64,000 nucleotides of DNA from Plecoglossus altivelis (lineage: Eukaryota; Chordata; Actinopteri; Osmeriformes; Plecoglossidae), in NCBI GenBank assembly GCA_036571765.1, contig BROE01000007.1, forward strand, positions 4,951,013 to 5,015,012, in the 5' to 3' direction. Shown here piece by piece: positions 54,360-64,000 of this stretch; the stretch's first letter is position 1; every line of letters begins with the position of its first letter. The translations under genes were made by a program, and so were the position numbers. The notes under the pieces were generated by a model. That model was given only the letters and a program-made list of their open reading frames with translations, was not told the origin of the DNA and did no database searches.

Positions 54360-54620
54360 CAGAGCAGCTGCATGGGTAATCAATGAGCATACAAATTGAC
54401 ATTCACTAACAGGTCATTAAAAATCAGTGGATGTTACATTGTCCGTGTGTCAGCTTGGGAAGGTTACCCAGGCCTAGATTAATGGGCACAGGGTGGGTTG
54501 ACGGCACCAGCATTCCCTCATTCTGGAGCCTGGGCATTAACAACCCTAAATACACACACACACCACACACACTCGTAGAAACACATAAACACACACTCTC
54601 ACACACACACACTGCAGAGT
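54360..54620. promoter_or_regulatory. AT-rich regulatory-like island, ending in CA repeat
   Basis: GGGTAATCAATGAGCATACA, CAGGTCATTAAAAATCAG and CTAGATTAATGGGC in 120 bp. CA-rich DNA from 54551. Confidence 0.42.
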
Positions 54621-54823
54621 ACCATACCCCATTGATTCACTCAGGACAATGTTCATCTGTCTTCTCCTGGTAGCATCTATGTATACAATAATCAAAGTGA
54701 TGGAGCATGAAGTTAGCCTTACCGAGGAGACCATCGCTTATCCCAGCAGCAGAGATGTGGCGACGCGGACACGTGTACGGAAGCGGCCCCTCGCTCTGTC
54801 TCGCTTTGTGTCGGCCTCTGTCC

Positions 54824-54865
54824 GAGGCTCAGCCTCATCTGTCTGAGGCCCAGCCTCATCTGTCT
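54824..54865 (+). repeat. 21-bp tandem duplication
   Basis: GAGGC(T/C)CAGCCTCATCTGTC repeated at 54824 and 54845 with one change. Confidence 0.92.
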
Positions 54866-55119
54866 GGCCTTCCAATCTGCTGTCAGCTGTTGAGCACCTG
54901 CTCTGAATGGGAAGAATTCTCTTCTCCGACTGACAGAGTTACTGGAACACCTTATATTGCCTTCCCTCACTGCACGTTAAAACCTTTGTGGATTTGTGTC
55001 CCTTCCGGGATCTGGGTTTCATTATATTGCTTAGCCTTCACACACACGCCACCACACACACACACGTACACACACACACACACGCACACAGACACATACA
55101 CTTTCAGGTCATACCTCTC
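54866..55119. other. Unique DNA with (CA)n
   Basis: CA-rich at 55038-55098. No gene seen. Confidence 0.5.
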
Positions 55120-55320
55120 CCCTAGGCCCTATAAATCCAGCATCACGCTGAGCTAACCATGGAATAGTGCTATAAAATGAAGCCTAATCGGCCCAGGCTG
55201 CCGTAAGTGGTTTTTCCTTCTGGGAGCCATTTTTGCTTAGACAGCCAATGACGGGGCGTCACCGCCGTGGCTGACGTGACGTGACGCCCGCGGCCCTCAT
55301 CTGAGAACGCTCAGCGACTT
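55120..55320. promoter_or_regulatory. Regulatory-like island with CRE half-site cluster
   Basis: CCAATGACG (55246-55253), CGTCA (55257-55261) and TGACGTGACGTGACG (55272-55286) give five TGACG/CGTCA half sites in 38 bp beside a CCAAT box, a layout used by CREB/ATF- and NF-Y-controlled promoters. CTATAAAATG at 55171-55180 is TATA-like, about 75 bp upstream on plus. Confidence 0.42.
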
Positions 55321-55960
55321 TGGTCCCTTTCAAGGATGCCCCCCCCCCCCTCCCTGCCCTCCCCCCTCCTCCCTTCTCCCCCCTCCCGCCCAGGCCCATA
55401 GCAGAGTTAAATACATCTCAGCTCTTGATGAGGACGTTTCTGTAAGAGCCTGGGGGTGGAGGGTTCGAGGGTTGGCAGGGGGGGAGGGGGGTCTGATGCA
55501 AGAACGAGAGAGGAGAGATAGTGGGAGAGGCCCAGTGTTTTCATACAAACCACAAACTCACACTAATCCCCCCCTCCCTGCCCCCCCTCCCCCCTAAAAC
55601 ACCCCTGATAATCTGTTTGATGGACCTCCCCCTCCCTCCCGCTCCATTCTCATCTTTTCTCACAGATACTCACTGCATTTGCAGCCCATTATAACCGCTT
55701 TGTGCTGCACCTGTGCACCGCGCACCTCCGCGACGCCTAATGGACTTGCTGTTCAGCGTTGTTTTGGGCGCCAGGCGCTGCCTTCATGGCCCCTAATTGA
55801 AACCCCTCCTCCCACCTCGATCCCACACACCAACACCCACCCCCCCTTCCCAACCTTCGAAGAGATGGCTCAATTAACCTCACACGGGTGTCTGGGGTTG
55901 GCCAATCATACCCTTCCCCCTTCCATATTGCCCTCCGCAGCCCTTCCCCCATCCCCTCCT
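55321..55960. other. C/G-rich then unique DNA
   Basis: C10 near 55337, CCCTCC-rich 55350-55390 and 55567-55640, G-rich 55450-55492. CGCGCACCTCCGCGACGCC at 55718-55736 is CpG-rich. No exon seen. Confidence 0.4.
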
Positions 55961-55962
55961 CA

Positions 55963-56005
55963 CACACACACACACACACGCATGCACGCACGCACACACA
56001 CACAC
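55963..56005. repeat. (CA)n microsatellite
   Basis: CA tract with GCATGCACGCACGC core. Confidence 0.94.
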
Positions 56006-56570
56006 CCCTCCACCGTGCTCCTCAGTAAACAGGTATGCCTGTCATCCTCCCTGCACAGAACTCTCTACTATTAGACCAGGGGTTAGGTCAAGGGTTGTAA
56101 CTTATAGTACTTTTGTCGTTGTAGTGTGTGTGTGTGTGTGTGTGTGGTTGCATACACGCGTTTGGTTGGAGTCGAATGAGGCCAGATTGGGGTCCCTATT
56201 CCAATTCCTTTTGCTTCTCATTACAATGTGACTCTGATCCCAATTGACATTGAGAGTCAAGTCGATTTCAATCCCCCGCGTCCCCGTGTGAGAGAGTTTG
56301 ATTCGCAGCCAAACCCTCCTATTGAATCAGACTGTTTGTCCTTCGAAGTGAGAGATGGAGCCAAAACTGCGGGCCCTTCTATTGGACAATTAAAAGTGTG
56401 CATGTGCGTGTGTGTGTAGTTGTGTTTGCGCTTGTGTGTGGGTACGTTTGTGATCATTCGTGTCTGTGTGTGTGTGTGCATTTGAGCGTTCATTTGGGTG
56501 CGTGCGTGTGTGTGTGAGCGTGTGGGTGCAAGTGTTTGCATACGTGCGTGTGCTCATGCGTGTGCCGTGT
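56006..56570. other. Unique DNA flanked by GT-rich patches
   Basis: (GT)n at 56125-56146 and degenerate GT/GCGT at 56395-56565. Between them, unique DNA with CCTATTGAATCAGAC and CTATTGGACAATTAAAAG. Confidence 0.55.
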
Positions 56571-57165
56571 TTGGGAGCTCATCCCAGCAGCTCCACAGGG
56601 CTCAGCAGCGCAGTGGCTGCAGTGGTGGATTAGAGAGAGGCCCCTCATTGATGCACAGCAAGGATGGAGGGATGACAGAGGGACGACAGAGGGAGGAAGA
56701 GACAAACAGCCCACATGGCTTCATGGTGCGCCGGAGATAATCGAGAACACCTAGGATGGGGGGGGGGGGGGAATGTGGTTGTGTGTTTCCCAGTGTCGGG
56801 AGGGGGAGTGAGAGGGACGCCGAGAGTATATAGAAGAGAGAATTGGGGAGGGAGAGATCGAGAGAGAGGGGAAGAATGAGAGCGAGCGACTGAATGTGAG
56901 GAGGAGTGATAGAGGGGGAGCGAAAGAGAGAGGGAGTCGGGAGAGAAACCACAGAGGAAGAAATAGACACGCAGTAAGAGAGTGCTCATCTCCCTTGTCT
57001 CTTTTTTGCGTTTCATGTTTTTTTTCCCCCACCCCCTCTCTCCCCCCGTCCCCCCCTCTCCCTTCCCCTTCTCCCTCCCCCCCTCTCCTCCCCCCTCTCC
57101 CTTCCCCCCTTCCTCCCATCCCCCCAACCTCCATGGCATTCTTTATTGTTTACCCTTGCTGTTTA
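56571..57165. other. Purine-rich then pyrimidine-rich DNA
   Basis: G13 at about 56759-56771, GAGAGG-rich 56800-56960, CCCTCC/CTTCC-rich 57025-57125. The frames are repeat translations. Confidence 0.6.
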
Positions 57166-57202
57166 GTTTTTTTTTTTCCTCCGGAAAGTTCCGTCCCTGC
57201 AG

Positions 57203-57410
57203 ATAATGCCTGCGTCATGGCGTGCCTACACTGCGCCTTGCGCTCCTCAGGATCAGATAGAGAGGCTTGGCTGGGGAGCCCATAGCAGAAGCTATCAGGG
57301 AGAGTTATTTGAGTGCGATGCCTTGGCAGTGGACGCGGCCTATCTGGAGGACATCTCCGTGATCTATGAGGACGATGGGCGACCCGGGGAACGCGGTGGC
57401 TGGCAGCTCC
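57203..57410 (+). CDS. Candidate coding exon start, product not recognised
   Basis: A T15-type pyrimidine tract (57164-57178) and GTCCCTGCAG precede 57203, a strong 3' splice-site layout. From there a phase-0 frame stays open for about 145 codons. The first 69 are non-repetitive and include ECDALAVDAAYLEDIS followed by VIYEDDG, with C/G-ending codons. After about 57410 the frame enters GGAG/GAGA repeat and loses protein character. No clear donor was found, and another frame (57185-57285, Cys-containing) is also open. A genuine exon is possible but unproven. Confidence 0.2.
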
Positions 57411-57519
57411 ACAGTGCAGGAGGCGAGGGAGGGGGGGAGGAGCATAAGGGGGATGGCCAGGGAGGAGGTCTAGGTGGGCCTAATGGAACTGCGGGATTTG
57501 TCATCTGGGGGGAGATGAT

Positions 57520-57659
57520 GGGGGAGAGAGGGATGGAAGGAAGAAAAAAGATGGGAGGGAGGGAGAGAGAAAGAGAGACAGAAGAGAGAAATAGGAGAGA
57601 GAGAGAGAGAGAGAGAGTAGAAGGAGATGGACGGTGATAGAGACCCTGAGTCATGGCAG

Positions 57660-57700
<41 letters not shown>
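57520..57700. repeat. (GA)n tracts
   Basis: GGGA/GAGA DNA, clean runs at 57594-57617 and 57663-57698. Confidence 0.93.
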
Positions 57701-57701
<1 letters not shown>

Positions 57702-57813
57702 GTGTGGAAAGCATAAAGACCTTTATTGTCCACCATTTTATTCTACAAAGTGTCTACCTGGGGGTCACAGGCTGAGGAGAGAGTCACCTGGTCAACGCAG
57801 CCCAGCCAGAGCA

Positions 57814-57855
57814 CAGCTGCCCCAACACAGCTGCCCCAACACAGCTGCCCCAACA
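57814..57855 (+). repeat. 14-bp tandem repeat, 3 units
   Basis: CACAGCTGCCCCAA three times without change. Confidence 0.95.
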
Positions 57856-57889
57856 CACTCGCAGCCACACTTCTACAACTTGTTCTTTT

Positions 57890-58230
57890 CTGATGTTTTA
57901 TCACTTCCTGTGAGGCCTCACACTTGCCCCGCTGCCAGAGAGATAAATCATCTGGTATTAGTTCCATACTTGGTCATCCCGGCTGTGTCGGAGGGTTAGC
58001 TGAGCAAGTGGAGCACGGTCGTGTTGCTTCAGCCGGCACTTGCGATTGGAAGAGAGCGCTCGCTGAGTTGTTGTGCACGCGTCACCCTGAAGGCCCTCGT
58101 GGAGTCTGCACCAGTGACGCAGAACACGTTGCCATGGCGATTATGTCACGGCGCATGGCGATGGCGATGGTGCTAGGTTGTATGATTGGTCACTGCTCTA
58201 ACATACTTCTCTCTCTCTCTTTCTGTCCAT
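57890..58230. other. Unique island carrying an X-box
   Basis: Complex unique DNA with several GCGATGGCGATGG words (58157-58171) and ATGATTGGTCACTGC. Frames not recognised. Confidence 0.35.
58128..58141 (+). promoter_or_regulatory. RFX X-box-like site
   Basis: GTTGCCATGGCGAT has a perfect left half-site (GTTGCC) and a weaker right half around CCATGG. Confidence 0.35.
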
Positions 58231-58562
58231 TTTCTTCTTTTCCGGTGCCGATCCACCCTTGTGACTCATTGACCACCACTCACAAACAGGTAAGAACTTG
58301 CTATTCCATCCTGTTTCTTCCCCAACAAGCAGCAGACACACAATTCATCCAGCAGTTTCCCTTATCAGAAACTTGTTCTTCTTCCTGATTGGGCGGGCTG
58401 CACAGCAAGGCCTTGCCACGCTCCCACCCTCACACACGAGCCTACCTGGATGGGCGCTGACACACGAGGAATGGTTGGAATGATCATGTAGCTTTCGGTT
58501 TAATCACACACGGATTAATGACGACAACCTGCGAAAACAAGGCAATTGCCGGAGCTCTAGAC
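58231..58562. other. Unique sequence, no gene seen
   Basis: CACTCACAAACAG/GTAAGA at 58276-58294 is a good donor-like sequence, but no open frame with protein character ends there. Confidence 0.35.
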
Positions 58563-58660
58563 CTTTCCGTCTCTCCCTCTATCTATCTTTCTCTGACTAT
58601 TTGCCTCTCTCTGGGTCTCTATTTGGGTCTCTTTCTGTCTCTCCCTCCCTCTCTCCCTCC

Positions 58661-58692
<32 letters not shown>

Positions 58693-58834
58693 TTCCATCT
58701 CTCTTTCTGTATCCCTTGCTTCCTCTCTCTCCTTCTGTCTCTCTATGTCCCTCTCCGTGTTTCTCTCTCTAGGATCTTTCAGTTAACATTAAATACGCTT
58801 TATCTCTCCCTGGCCCCCCTCACTCTCTGGTTCT

Positions 58835-58878
<44 letters not shown>

Positions 58879-58900
58879 GTGTCTCTCGCTCCCCCCTCTC
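58563..58900. repeat. CT-rich tracts
   Basis: Degenerate CT with clean runs at 58660-58682 and 58842-58868. Confidence 0.9.
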
Positions 58901-60060
58901 TAACCTTCCCATGGGTTGGGTATGTTCAGTTACATCTATCCCCCCTTCGTGTCGTGACCTCTATTACCAGGAGATGTCTAAATGCTATTCAGGCAAACCC
59001 AAGCAGAAGATTTCTCACTGGGTTTCCTCCCCCCCCTCTCTCTCTCTCCACGGTGTTCTCTCTCTGTTCCTCTCTCCAGTTCCGTCTCTCTGCTTCTCTC
59101 TCTCACACTTCCTTTCTCTCTCTCTCCTCTGTGTGCAAAAAGTCCATCACACCGGCTGTTACATCTATTTTTGCGAAATCAGCTCTTTTGACTTGCGTAC
59201 GGAGAGAGAGACTCTATGGAACAGAACATTTTCAATACGCCTCACAGAAATACAGTAGGTGAATATACGATGCTGTGAAATGCCAGCCAAGCAGTCTGTG
59301 AACTTCCGCAGAACTGCAAGGTCTGTTCGCTAGGTGTTTACGTGTGTACGTCTCCGCGTGTCTGCAGAACAGTCCAGGCTCTCGCGTATCCCCCCAGCAG
59401 CAGCCCCTCATCCTCTCATCCTGTCTCCGCTGTCTGGTTAGCGTATTGTGTCGTACACCTTGTCCTGTTAAGGATGGGCTCCGGTTTAGCATGCTTTCTG
59501 GCAAACGTTTGTTTTCTGATTAAGCAAGTTCCGTAGCTAATGTTTTCTTAGGTTTAGAATATTTCTTTGGTTTAGCATGTGTGTATTGCAATGCGTTCAT
59601 CAGAACCAAATCTTAAACATCCTGGTTATGTTAGATGCCTCTTATCTGCATCCCCCCCCCACACACACTCATACATTTGTCATGTAAGCAGACCGAAGTG
59701 CAACTTGGTGGCCTGCCCATGAGTCTGGGCTTTGTCTAACCCTCCACGCTTACACTTCCTGTGACGTGGCACTGTGAGACGCGTCCGGGGTGGGAGAGCG
59801 GAGGGGGGCTCGCTGGCTCGCTGGCCGTCGGCCGGGAGAGCCGGAGAGGAGGATGATATACGGTAGAGTCTGGGTTTGCGTCCGTCGGGTGCAGTGTGAG
59901 CTCTCAGAGAGGCCGGGGAAGGGGGGCGGCTGGGGGGTGAGGGGGGGTGCTAACGGGAGAAATTACAACCAGACCCTAATGGAGAGGAGCAGACACAGGC
60001 AAAAAATAACAGCCATTATTCAGATAGGGTGTTATTAGTCCTCTGCCTCCCTCTCACTAT
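58901..60060. other. Unique DNA with CT-rich and G-rich patches
   Basis: CT-rich 59030-59135, unique 59136-59760 with AT-rich TTTAGCATG words repeated (59487, 59573), G/C-rich 59780-59955. No exon seen. Confidence 0.4.
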
Positions 60061-60067
60061 CTCCCCC

Positions 60068-60069
<2 letters not shown>

Positions 60070-60132
<63 letters not shown>

Positions 60133-60135
60133 CAT
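60070..60135. repeat. (CT)n microsatellite
   Basis: CT run with one CTGT interruption. Confidence 0.96.
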
Positions 60136-60479
60136 CTCTCTCGCTCTGACAGATGTCCTGACATGGTTAGCTGTTTAGCTGTCGTTTCTTCCTTTGTCTA
60201 GTGTGCCATCCTGTACTGAGGCCTCAGCGAGGAGTCCAGCTAAATAAATCGTATCCCAATCCAATCAGATTACAGTGGGCTTCCACGCATATGTCTCTGG
60301 CGGGGGCCGTCCTGGAGGGTCTTACCAAGGAGAGGGTAATCCTGGTTTTCATCTGGTCCCCTCCCATGGGTTAGGGCCAGATTGGTGTGGGTTTTTTCCT
60401 TTTCTTCCCAGTACCTCTTTATCTGATGTAATGGATTAGCAACACTCCACAAACTGAAGCAGAAACGAAGACAGACAGG
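60136..60479. promoter_or_regulatory. Unique island, weak regulatory character
   Basis: GGTTAGCTGTTTAGCTGTCG and CCCAATCCAATCAGATTACA (60256-60275: two CCAAT boxes and a GATTA word). Confidence 0.3.
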
Positions 60480-60565
60480 GAAAGAGAGACGGAGGATGGG
60501 TAGAGAGAGAGAGAGAGGGGGGAAGAGAGAGGAAAAGAGAGGAAAAGAGAGAGAGAGAGACATTG
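60480..60565. repeat. GA-rich tract
   Basis: GAGAGAG with GGGGGGA and GGAAAAGA interruptions. Confidence 0.92.
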
Positions 60566-60599
60566 ACATGAGTGCATGTGGGAGAAAGCGAGGGCATGG

Positions 60600-60770
60600 A
60601 GTGAAGGAGAGAGAGCGTTAAGACACGTTCAACTCAATGTTTTGACTTGTGCTAAATATTCGCATGTCCCAGTAGCTTATATAGCAATATAGTAGCAATA
60701 TAAAAATGCTGCAATATTTTTGAATGCATCCCATGCTAGCTAATAAAGCCTTTTCTGAGCTCATCTGAGT
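60600..60770. other. AT-rich unique DNA
   Basis: ATATAGCAATATAGTAGCAA (60678-60697) is a short internal duplication of ATAGCAATATA-type words. No gene. Confidence 0.4.
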
Positions 60771-60771
60771 G

Positions 60772-60775
<4 letters not shown>

Positions 60776-60821
<46 letters not shown>
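60776..60821. repeat. (GA)n microsatellite
   Basis: Near-perfect GA run. Confidence 0.97.
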
Positions 60822-60823
<2 letters not shown>

Positions 60824-61195
60824 AGAGGCAGTCATGTCAGACGTGAAGAACAACGCGAGCGGCGGGTTAGAAGAAGAGCAGGATGGAGTGATGGCGGGCC
60901 GGGGTCTTCAAAGGCAGGCTCTTTAGCCATGCTTATCTTTTAAATGTTTTCCTGTCTTCTCTGGTCTTTCATCCGTGAAGCTGATCCTCAGGTTTAAACG
61001 GACGCAGGACAGAAATGGAAGAGGAAGGACAAGATTGAGATGGAGGGATTAAATGGAGGGGAGTAACAACAGCGTGGGATTACAACAGATTTGTGCGAGG
61101 AATGCATGATAGCTTCTCTGGTCCACCCATCGTTTTAGCTGCGTGGCTGAGGACAGTTCATGGAGGAAGAGTGAGGCGAAGGAAAGAATTGGGGT
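60822..61195. other. Unique sequence, no gene seen
   Basis: Ordinary composition, GGAGGAAG-type purine bias toward the right end. Confidence 0.4.
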
Positions 61196-61228
61196 GGGGA
61201 GAGAGGGAGTGAGAGAGAGAAATAGAGA

Positions 61229-61276
<48 letters not shown>

Positions 61277-61290
61277 AAGAGAGAGGGGGG
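61196..61290. repeat. (GA)n microsatellite
   Basis: GA tract ending in GGGGGGG. Confidence 0.95.
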
Positions 61291-61745
61291 GACCTACATA
61301 AGCACAGAGGCACAGAGATGGAGAGAAGGACAGTGAAAGATGGATGGAGTTGCGGTAACCTTGTTTATGTGAGCACCAAACTCACTTTTAGCCATGACTC
61401 AGTGTCTATGGTTTTTTAATTTCCTCCGTGGGCTCGTTTCGTTCGGCCCACATTCCTGCCTGTGGTCTGAGAGGAGAGAGAAAGAGAGCTAGAGAGGAAA
61501 GAGAGAACGATGAAAAGAGAGAGAGTGAGATGAATTGGGCAAAGTTTTCAACTGTGGCGTTTTAACTTCACTGTCTGGACATACACAGTTACTCACACTA
61601 CTTACTATCAGTGGTTGACTAAATCTGAGGATAACTTTGACAACGGATGTATTAGTTATGCCTGATTAAGATGGCAGACATTGCATGCACGCACGCATAC
61701 TTGGATGGCGTCCCTGAAATAAATGTTTTGTCGAATTTCGGATCA
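61291..61745. other. Unique DNA with a GA patch
   Basis: GAGAGAAAGAGAG at 61472-61530; otherwise unique. No gene seen. Confidence 0.4.
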
Positions 61746-61792
61746 AAGTGTGTGTGTGTGGGTTTTTTCTGTGTTTACGCGGCTGTCTCTCT

Positions 61793-61805
61793 GTCGGTCT
61801 CTCTG

Positions 61806-61899
<94 letters not shown>

Positions 61900-61921
61900 C
61901 ACACACAAACACACACACACC
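61793..61921. repeat. Compound (CT)n(CA)n microsatellite
   Basis: CT run to 61862 switches directly to CA, which continues with interruptions to 61921: the same architecture as 25951-26034. Confidence 0.97.
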
Positions 61922-62097
61922 CGAGCCCCATGCCAACCTCCTCAGGACTGGCGCCAGCTACATAAACATTTTACTGACAAGGACGGTCAACTGTTTACTG
62001 ACCAAGCAAAAGTGTTACTGGCAACAACCACAGTGGGTGTGTGAGCGCGTCTCTCTGCGCGTGTGTTTGCGAGTGCGTTGTACGTGTGTATGTAGAA

Positions 62098-62262
62098 ATG
62101 CGTGAGTGTGTATGAATGTGTGTCTGGGTGTGTCTGTGAGAGAGCTTGTGTGTGGGTGTGGGTGTGTAGTGTGTGTGTAGTGTGTGTGTGTGTGTGTGTA
62201 GTGTGTGTGTGTGTAGTGTGTGTGTGTGTGTGTAGTGTGTGTGTGTGTGTGTGTGTAGGTCT
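62098..62262 (+). repeat. GT-rich minisatellite, GTAGTGTGTG core
   Basis: GT tract with TAG inserted at intervals of 12-24 bp (five times), so that units are (GT)nAGT. Confidence 0.93.
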
Positions 62263-62392
62263 ATGGAGGCAGGGAGATAATAGAGAGAGCCTCTAGCATG
62301 TGGCTGCTGTTGAGGCCTGCAGGTCCCTCAGAAGAGGAAGGAGCTCCTGTCAGAGCCAGGCCCAGCCCCAGAGCTCTCTCTCTCTGTATTTC

Positions 62393-62394
<2 letters not shown>

Positions 62395-62448
<54 letters not shown>

Positions 62449-62470
62449 TCTCCCTATCTCCCTCTCTCCC
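62395..62470. repeat. (CT)n microsatellite
   Basis: Clean CT run passing into CCCTCTCT. Confidence 0.96.
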
Positions 62471-63300
62471 ACTTCTCTACGAGTGTCTATTCTCCAGGGT
62501 TATCTACATCAGTCTACTGAGGGTCTGATTGGCCACGCTCCAACCATCTCTATTCCCCTTACCTAAGACAAATTAATTCCAACCCCTAACTTCCCCTCTG
62601 GCCCCTGCAGGGCTGGAGGTGTGACAGAGGGGGAAGGGGGGGGGGTGTGGGTGTCAGGTCTGCTTGCCCTTTCCATGCCGCTGCTGAGAGCACCTTCAAA
62701 CGCCGGAGAGACAATAGGCTAGGCTCCTCTCCCTCCCCTTTAAGGTCTCCTCAGTTCGTCCAGTTGCTGGAAAGAGTGTTAGAAGTCAAGTCGAGTTTGA
62801 CTTCAAGGCTCATCGAATGTGTTGTGGTGTGAGGGTATCTCTTTTGACCTCAGTCAAGGTTATGGTGAGGAGAGAATGTACCTACCATGCGTGTGTGTGT
62901 TTCCATGAGTGAGTGTACATTTTGTCTTCACACCGGTACTTAAGTTCTGCCTTCATTCCATCCTTCTGTCCATCCGATCGCTCCTCCATCCATTCCTCAT
63001 ATATCTCCCTGTCTGCACTTAATCATCCATCCATCCTTTTCGTCCATCCTTTCATCCTTTATACACAACCCATCCACACATCCATCGTCACCTCCCTCCC
63101 TCATCCACGATGCTCGCTTCATCCATCCTCTACCTACTTCCTGTGCCAGACTGCCTGTAGGGACCAGCTGCCACGCTTGCAGTTCGCCGGTGCCAACCAG
63201 TCTGCTGGCTGTGCCCACGCCATGCCCACGGCCCTGGAACTGCCCCGTAACCCCCCCACCACCACCACCACCACCACCCCGGGGACAGAGAGGAGGGAGG
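62471..63300. other. Unique DNA with G-rich, CATCC and (CCA)n patches
   Basis: G10 near 62637, degenerate (CATC)n at 62955-63125, (ACC)n at 63258-63278. Between 63150 and 63250 a frame is open after CTTCCTGTGCCAG, but it runs into the ACC repeat and is not recognised. Confidence 0.4.
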
Positions 63301-63739
63301 ATGCTAGCCACATCCTCCCCAACACCTGCCCTCCCTGCTGTGTGCGTGGCTGCGTTTGTGTGTGCGAGAGCGTGCTTGTGTGAGAAGAGAGGTCAATTTA
63401 ACCAGAGAGAAAGCTGACAACGATCGGATCGATCGGGCCGGTCGGCACTGTAGCAGAACCAATCGCAGTAGACTTGGCCGTCGCGAGCAAAGACATGTTC
63501 CCGTGCGGACGCGGCCCGTGGATCCAGCTCTTTCCAGAACTCTACTTTCCCTTTCCGGCTTGTGGTTCCAGTTAGAGAGGCTGATTGAAGGGTGAAGCCA
63601 CATCTGCAGGAGAATCTATCTGGACTTGTTTGGATGCAGAGGACAGCCACGCTCCGATCTGGACCAGAAGCATCCTAGCTGACTGAGCCTGCCGCTTGCC
63701 TGGCTGTCTGATTCCAAGCCACCCGCCTTCGCATTTGTC
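63301..63739. other. Unique sequence, no gene seen
   Basis: CGATCGGATCGATCGGGCCG at 63421-63440 is near-palindromic. Overlapping frames of 79-99 residues on both strands are not recognised. Confidence 0.4.
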
Positions 63740-63933
63740 CTCCATCACGCTCTCCTCGCCGTCTCGCGCCACAATACGTATTGATATTTACCCTTTGTCT
63801 CGGCAGAACCGCTCATTTAGCGCCATTGAAGCTGAATGTCACCTGAGCCAATCCGCAGACAAACAGCCTGACCCCCCCCCTCCGCCCACGGCCAATTTGT
63901 ACAGCAATGAAAACAATAGCCAGTTTAAGAAAA

Positions 63934-63935
<2 letters not shown>
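63740..63935. promoter_or_regulatory. Regulatory-like island
   Basis: AATACGTATTGATATTTACC (63773-63792), GAGCCAATCCGC, GGCCAATTTG and ACAATAGCC occur in 150 bp: CCAAT boxes and a Sox-type ACAAT word. Confidence 0.33.

Positions 63936-64000
<65 letters not shown>
63936..64000. repeat. Compound (TA)n(GA)n microsatellite, cut by the window end
   Basis: About 15 TA units, then at least 17 GA units running to the last base. Confidence 0.97.

Noticed and set aside
57184..57285. Cys-containing alternative frame (ADNACVMACLHCALRSSGSD) compared with I-mfa-type Cys-rich domains
   Set aside because: Only the first few Cys are suggestive; the dense CC pattern of that domain is absent and the frame stops early.
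63150..63300. Exon-like frame after CTTCCTGTGCCAG
   Set aside because: Acceptor is weak, the frame runs into an ACC repeat and no donor or recognisable peptide follows.
1..64000. tRNA, rRNA, CRISPR, bacterial promoters, operons
   Set aside because: No cloverleaf with A/B boxes, no rRNA sequence and no prokaryotic gene arrangement was seen.

Overview
The window looks like vertebrate, most probably teleost, nuclear DNA. It has no operon-like gene packing. Mono-, di- and tetranucleotide repeats (CA/GT, CT/GA, long C or G runs) interrupt it about every kilobase. It carries a fish-type LINE/SINE tail ending in ATTGAATTGAA and two scaffold-style N gaps (8385-8987 and 29376-29914). The species cannot be fixed from the sequence. 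The extreme microsatellite load and many C/G runs of 15 or more are themselves a taxonomic hint.

No complete protein-coding gene is supported. Nearly all long open frames are translations of microsatellites (Ser-Leu, His-Thr, Val-Cys, Arg-Glu repeats) or run across N gaps. Two short segments have exon-like properties: 44720-44821, with acceptor, donor and symmetric phase, and 57203 to about 57410, with acceptor and coding-like codons. Neither product is recognised. A broken glycoprotein-like frame at the left end (123-670, minus) may be an old retroviral envelope relic. A weaker Gag-like peptide lies at 30142-30345.

The non-repetitive sequence falls into many islands of about 0.2-0.9 kb with moderate or high AT and repeated homeodomain-type cores (TAATTA, TTAATTAA), POU octamers (ATTTGCAT), RFX X-box motifs and CCAAT/ATTGG boxes. 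They are richest at 3.0-5.9, 16.5-20.2, 27.8-36.5, 39.6-45.9 and 51.5-55.3 kb. This is how a large intron or gene desert next to a developmental regulator usually looks. Conservation cannot be seen from one sequence, so 'enhancer-like' is an inference throughout.

Layout: 0-3 kb glycoprotein relic and unique DNA; 3-7 kb AT-rich islands; 7-9.2 kb CT/GT repeats and gap 1, whose two flanks are near copies of each other; 9.2-11.1 kb CpG-rich island, then a homopolymer-distorted tract; 11-16 kb repeat remnants and a decayed GACGT minisatellite; 16-24 kb regulatory-like islands among microsatellites; 24.9-25.3 kb a perfect-length 12-bp minisatellite; 26-29.4 kb repeats and islands up to gap 2; 29.9-36.5 kb the densest regulatory-like block; 36.5-48 kb alternating islands and GA/CT/GT tracts; 48.9-49.2 kb a 160-bp tandem duplication; 52.0-52.5 kb a 30/32-bp minisatellite with ordered variants; 52.5-64 kb mixed unique DNA and microsatellites, ending inside a (TA)n(GA)n tract.
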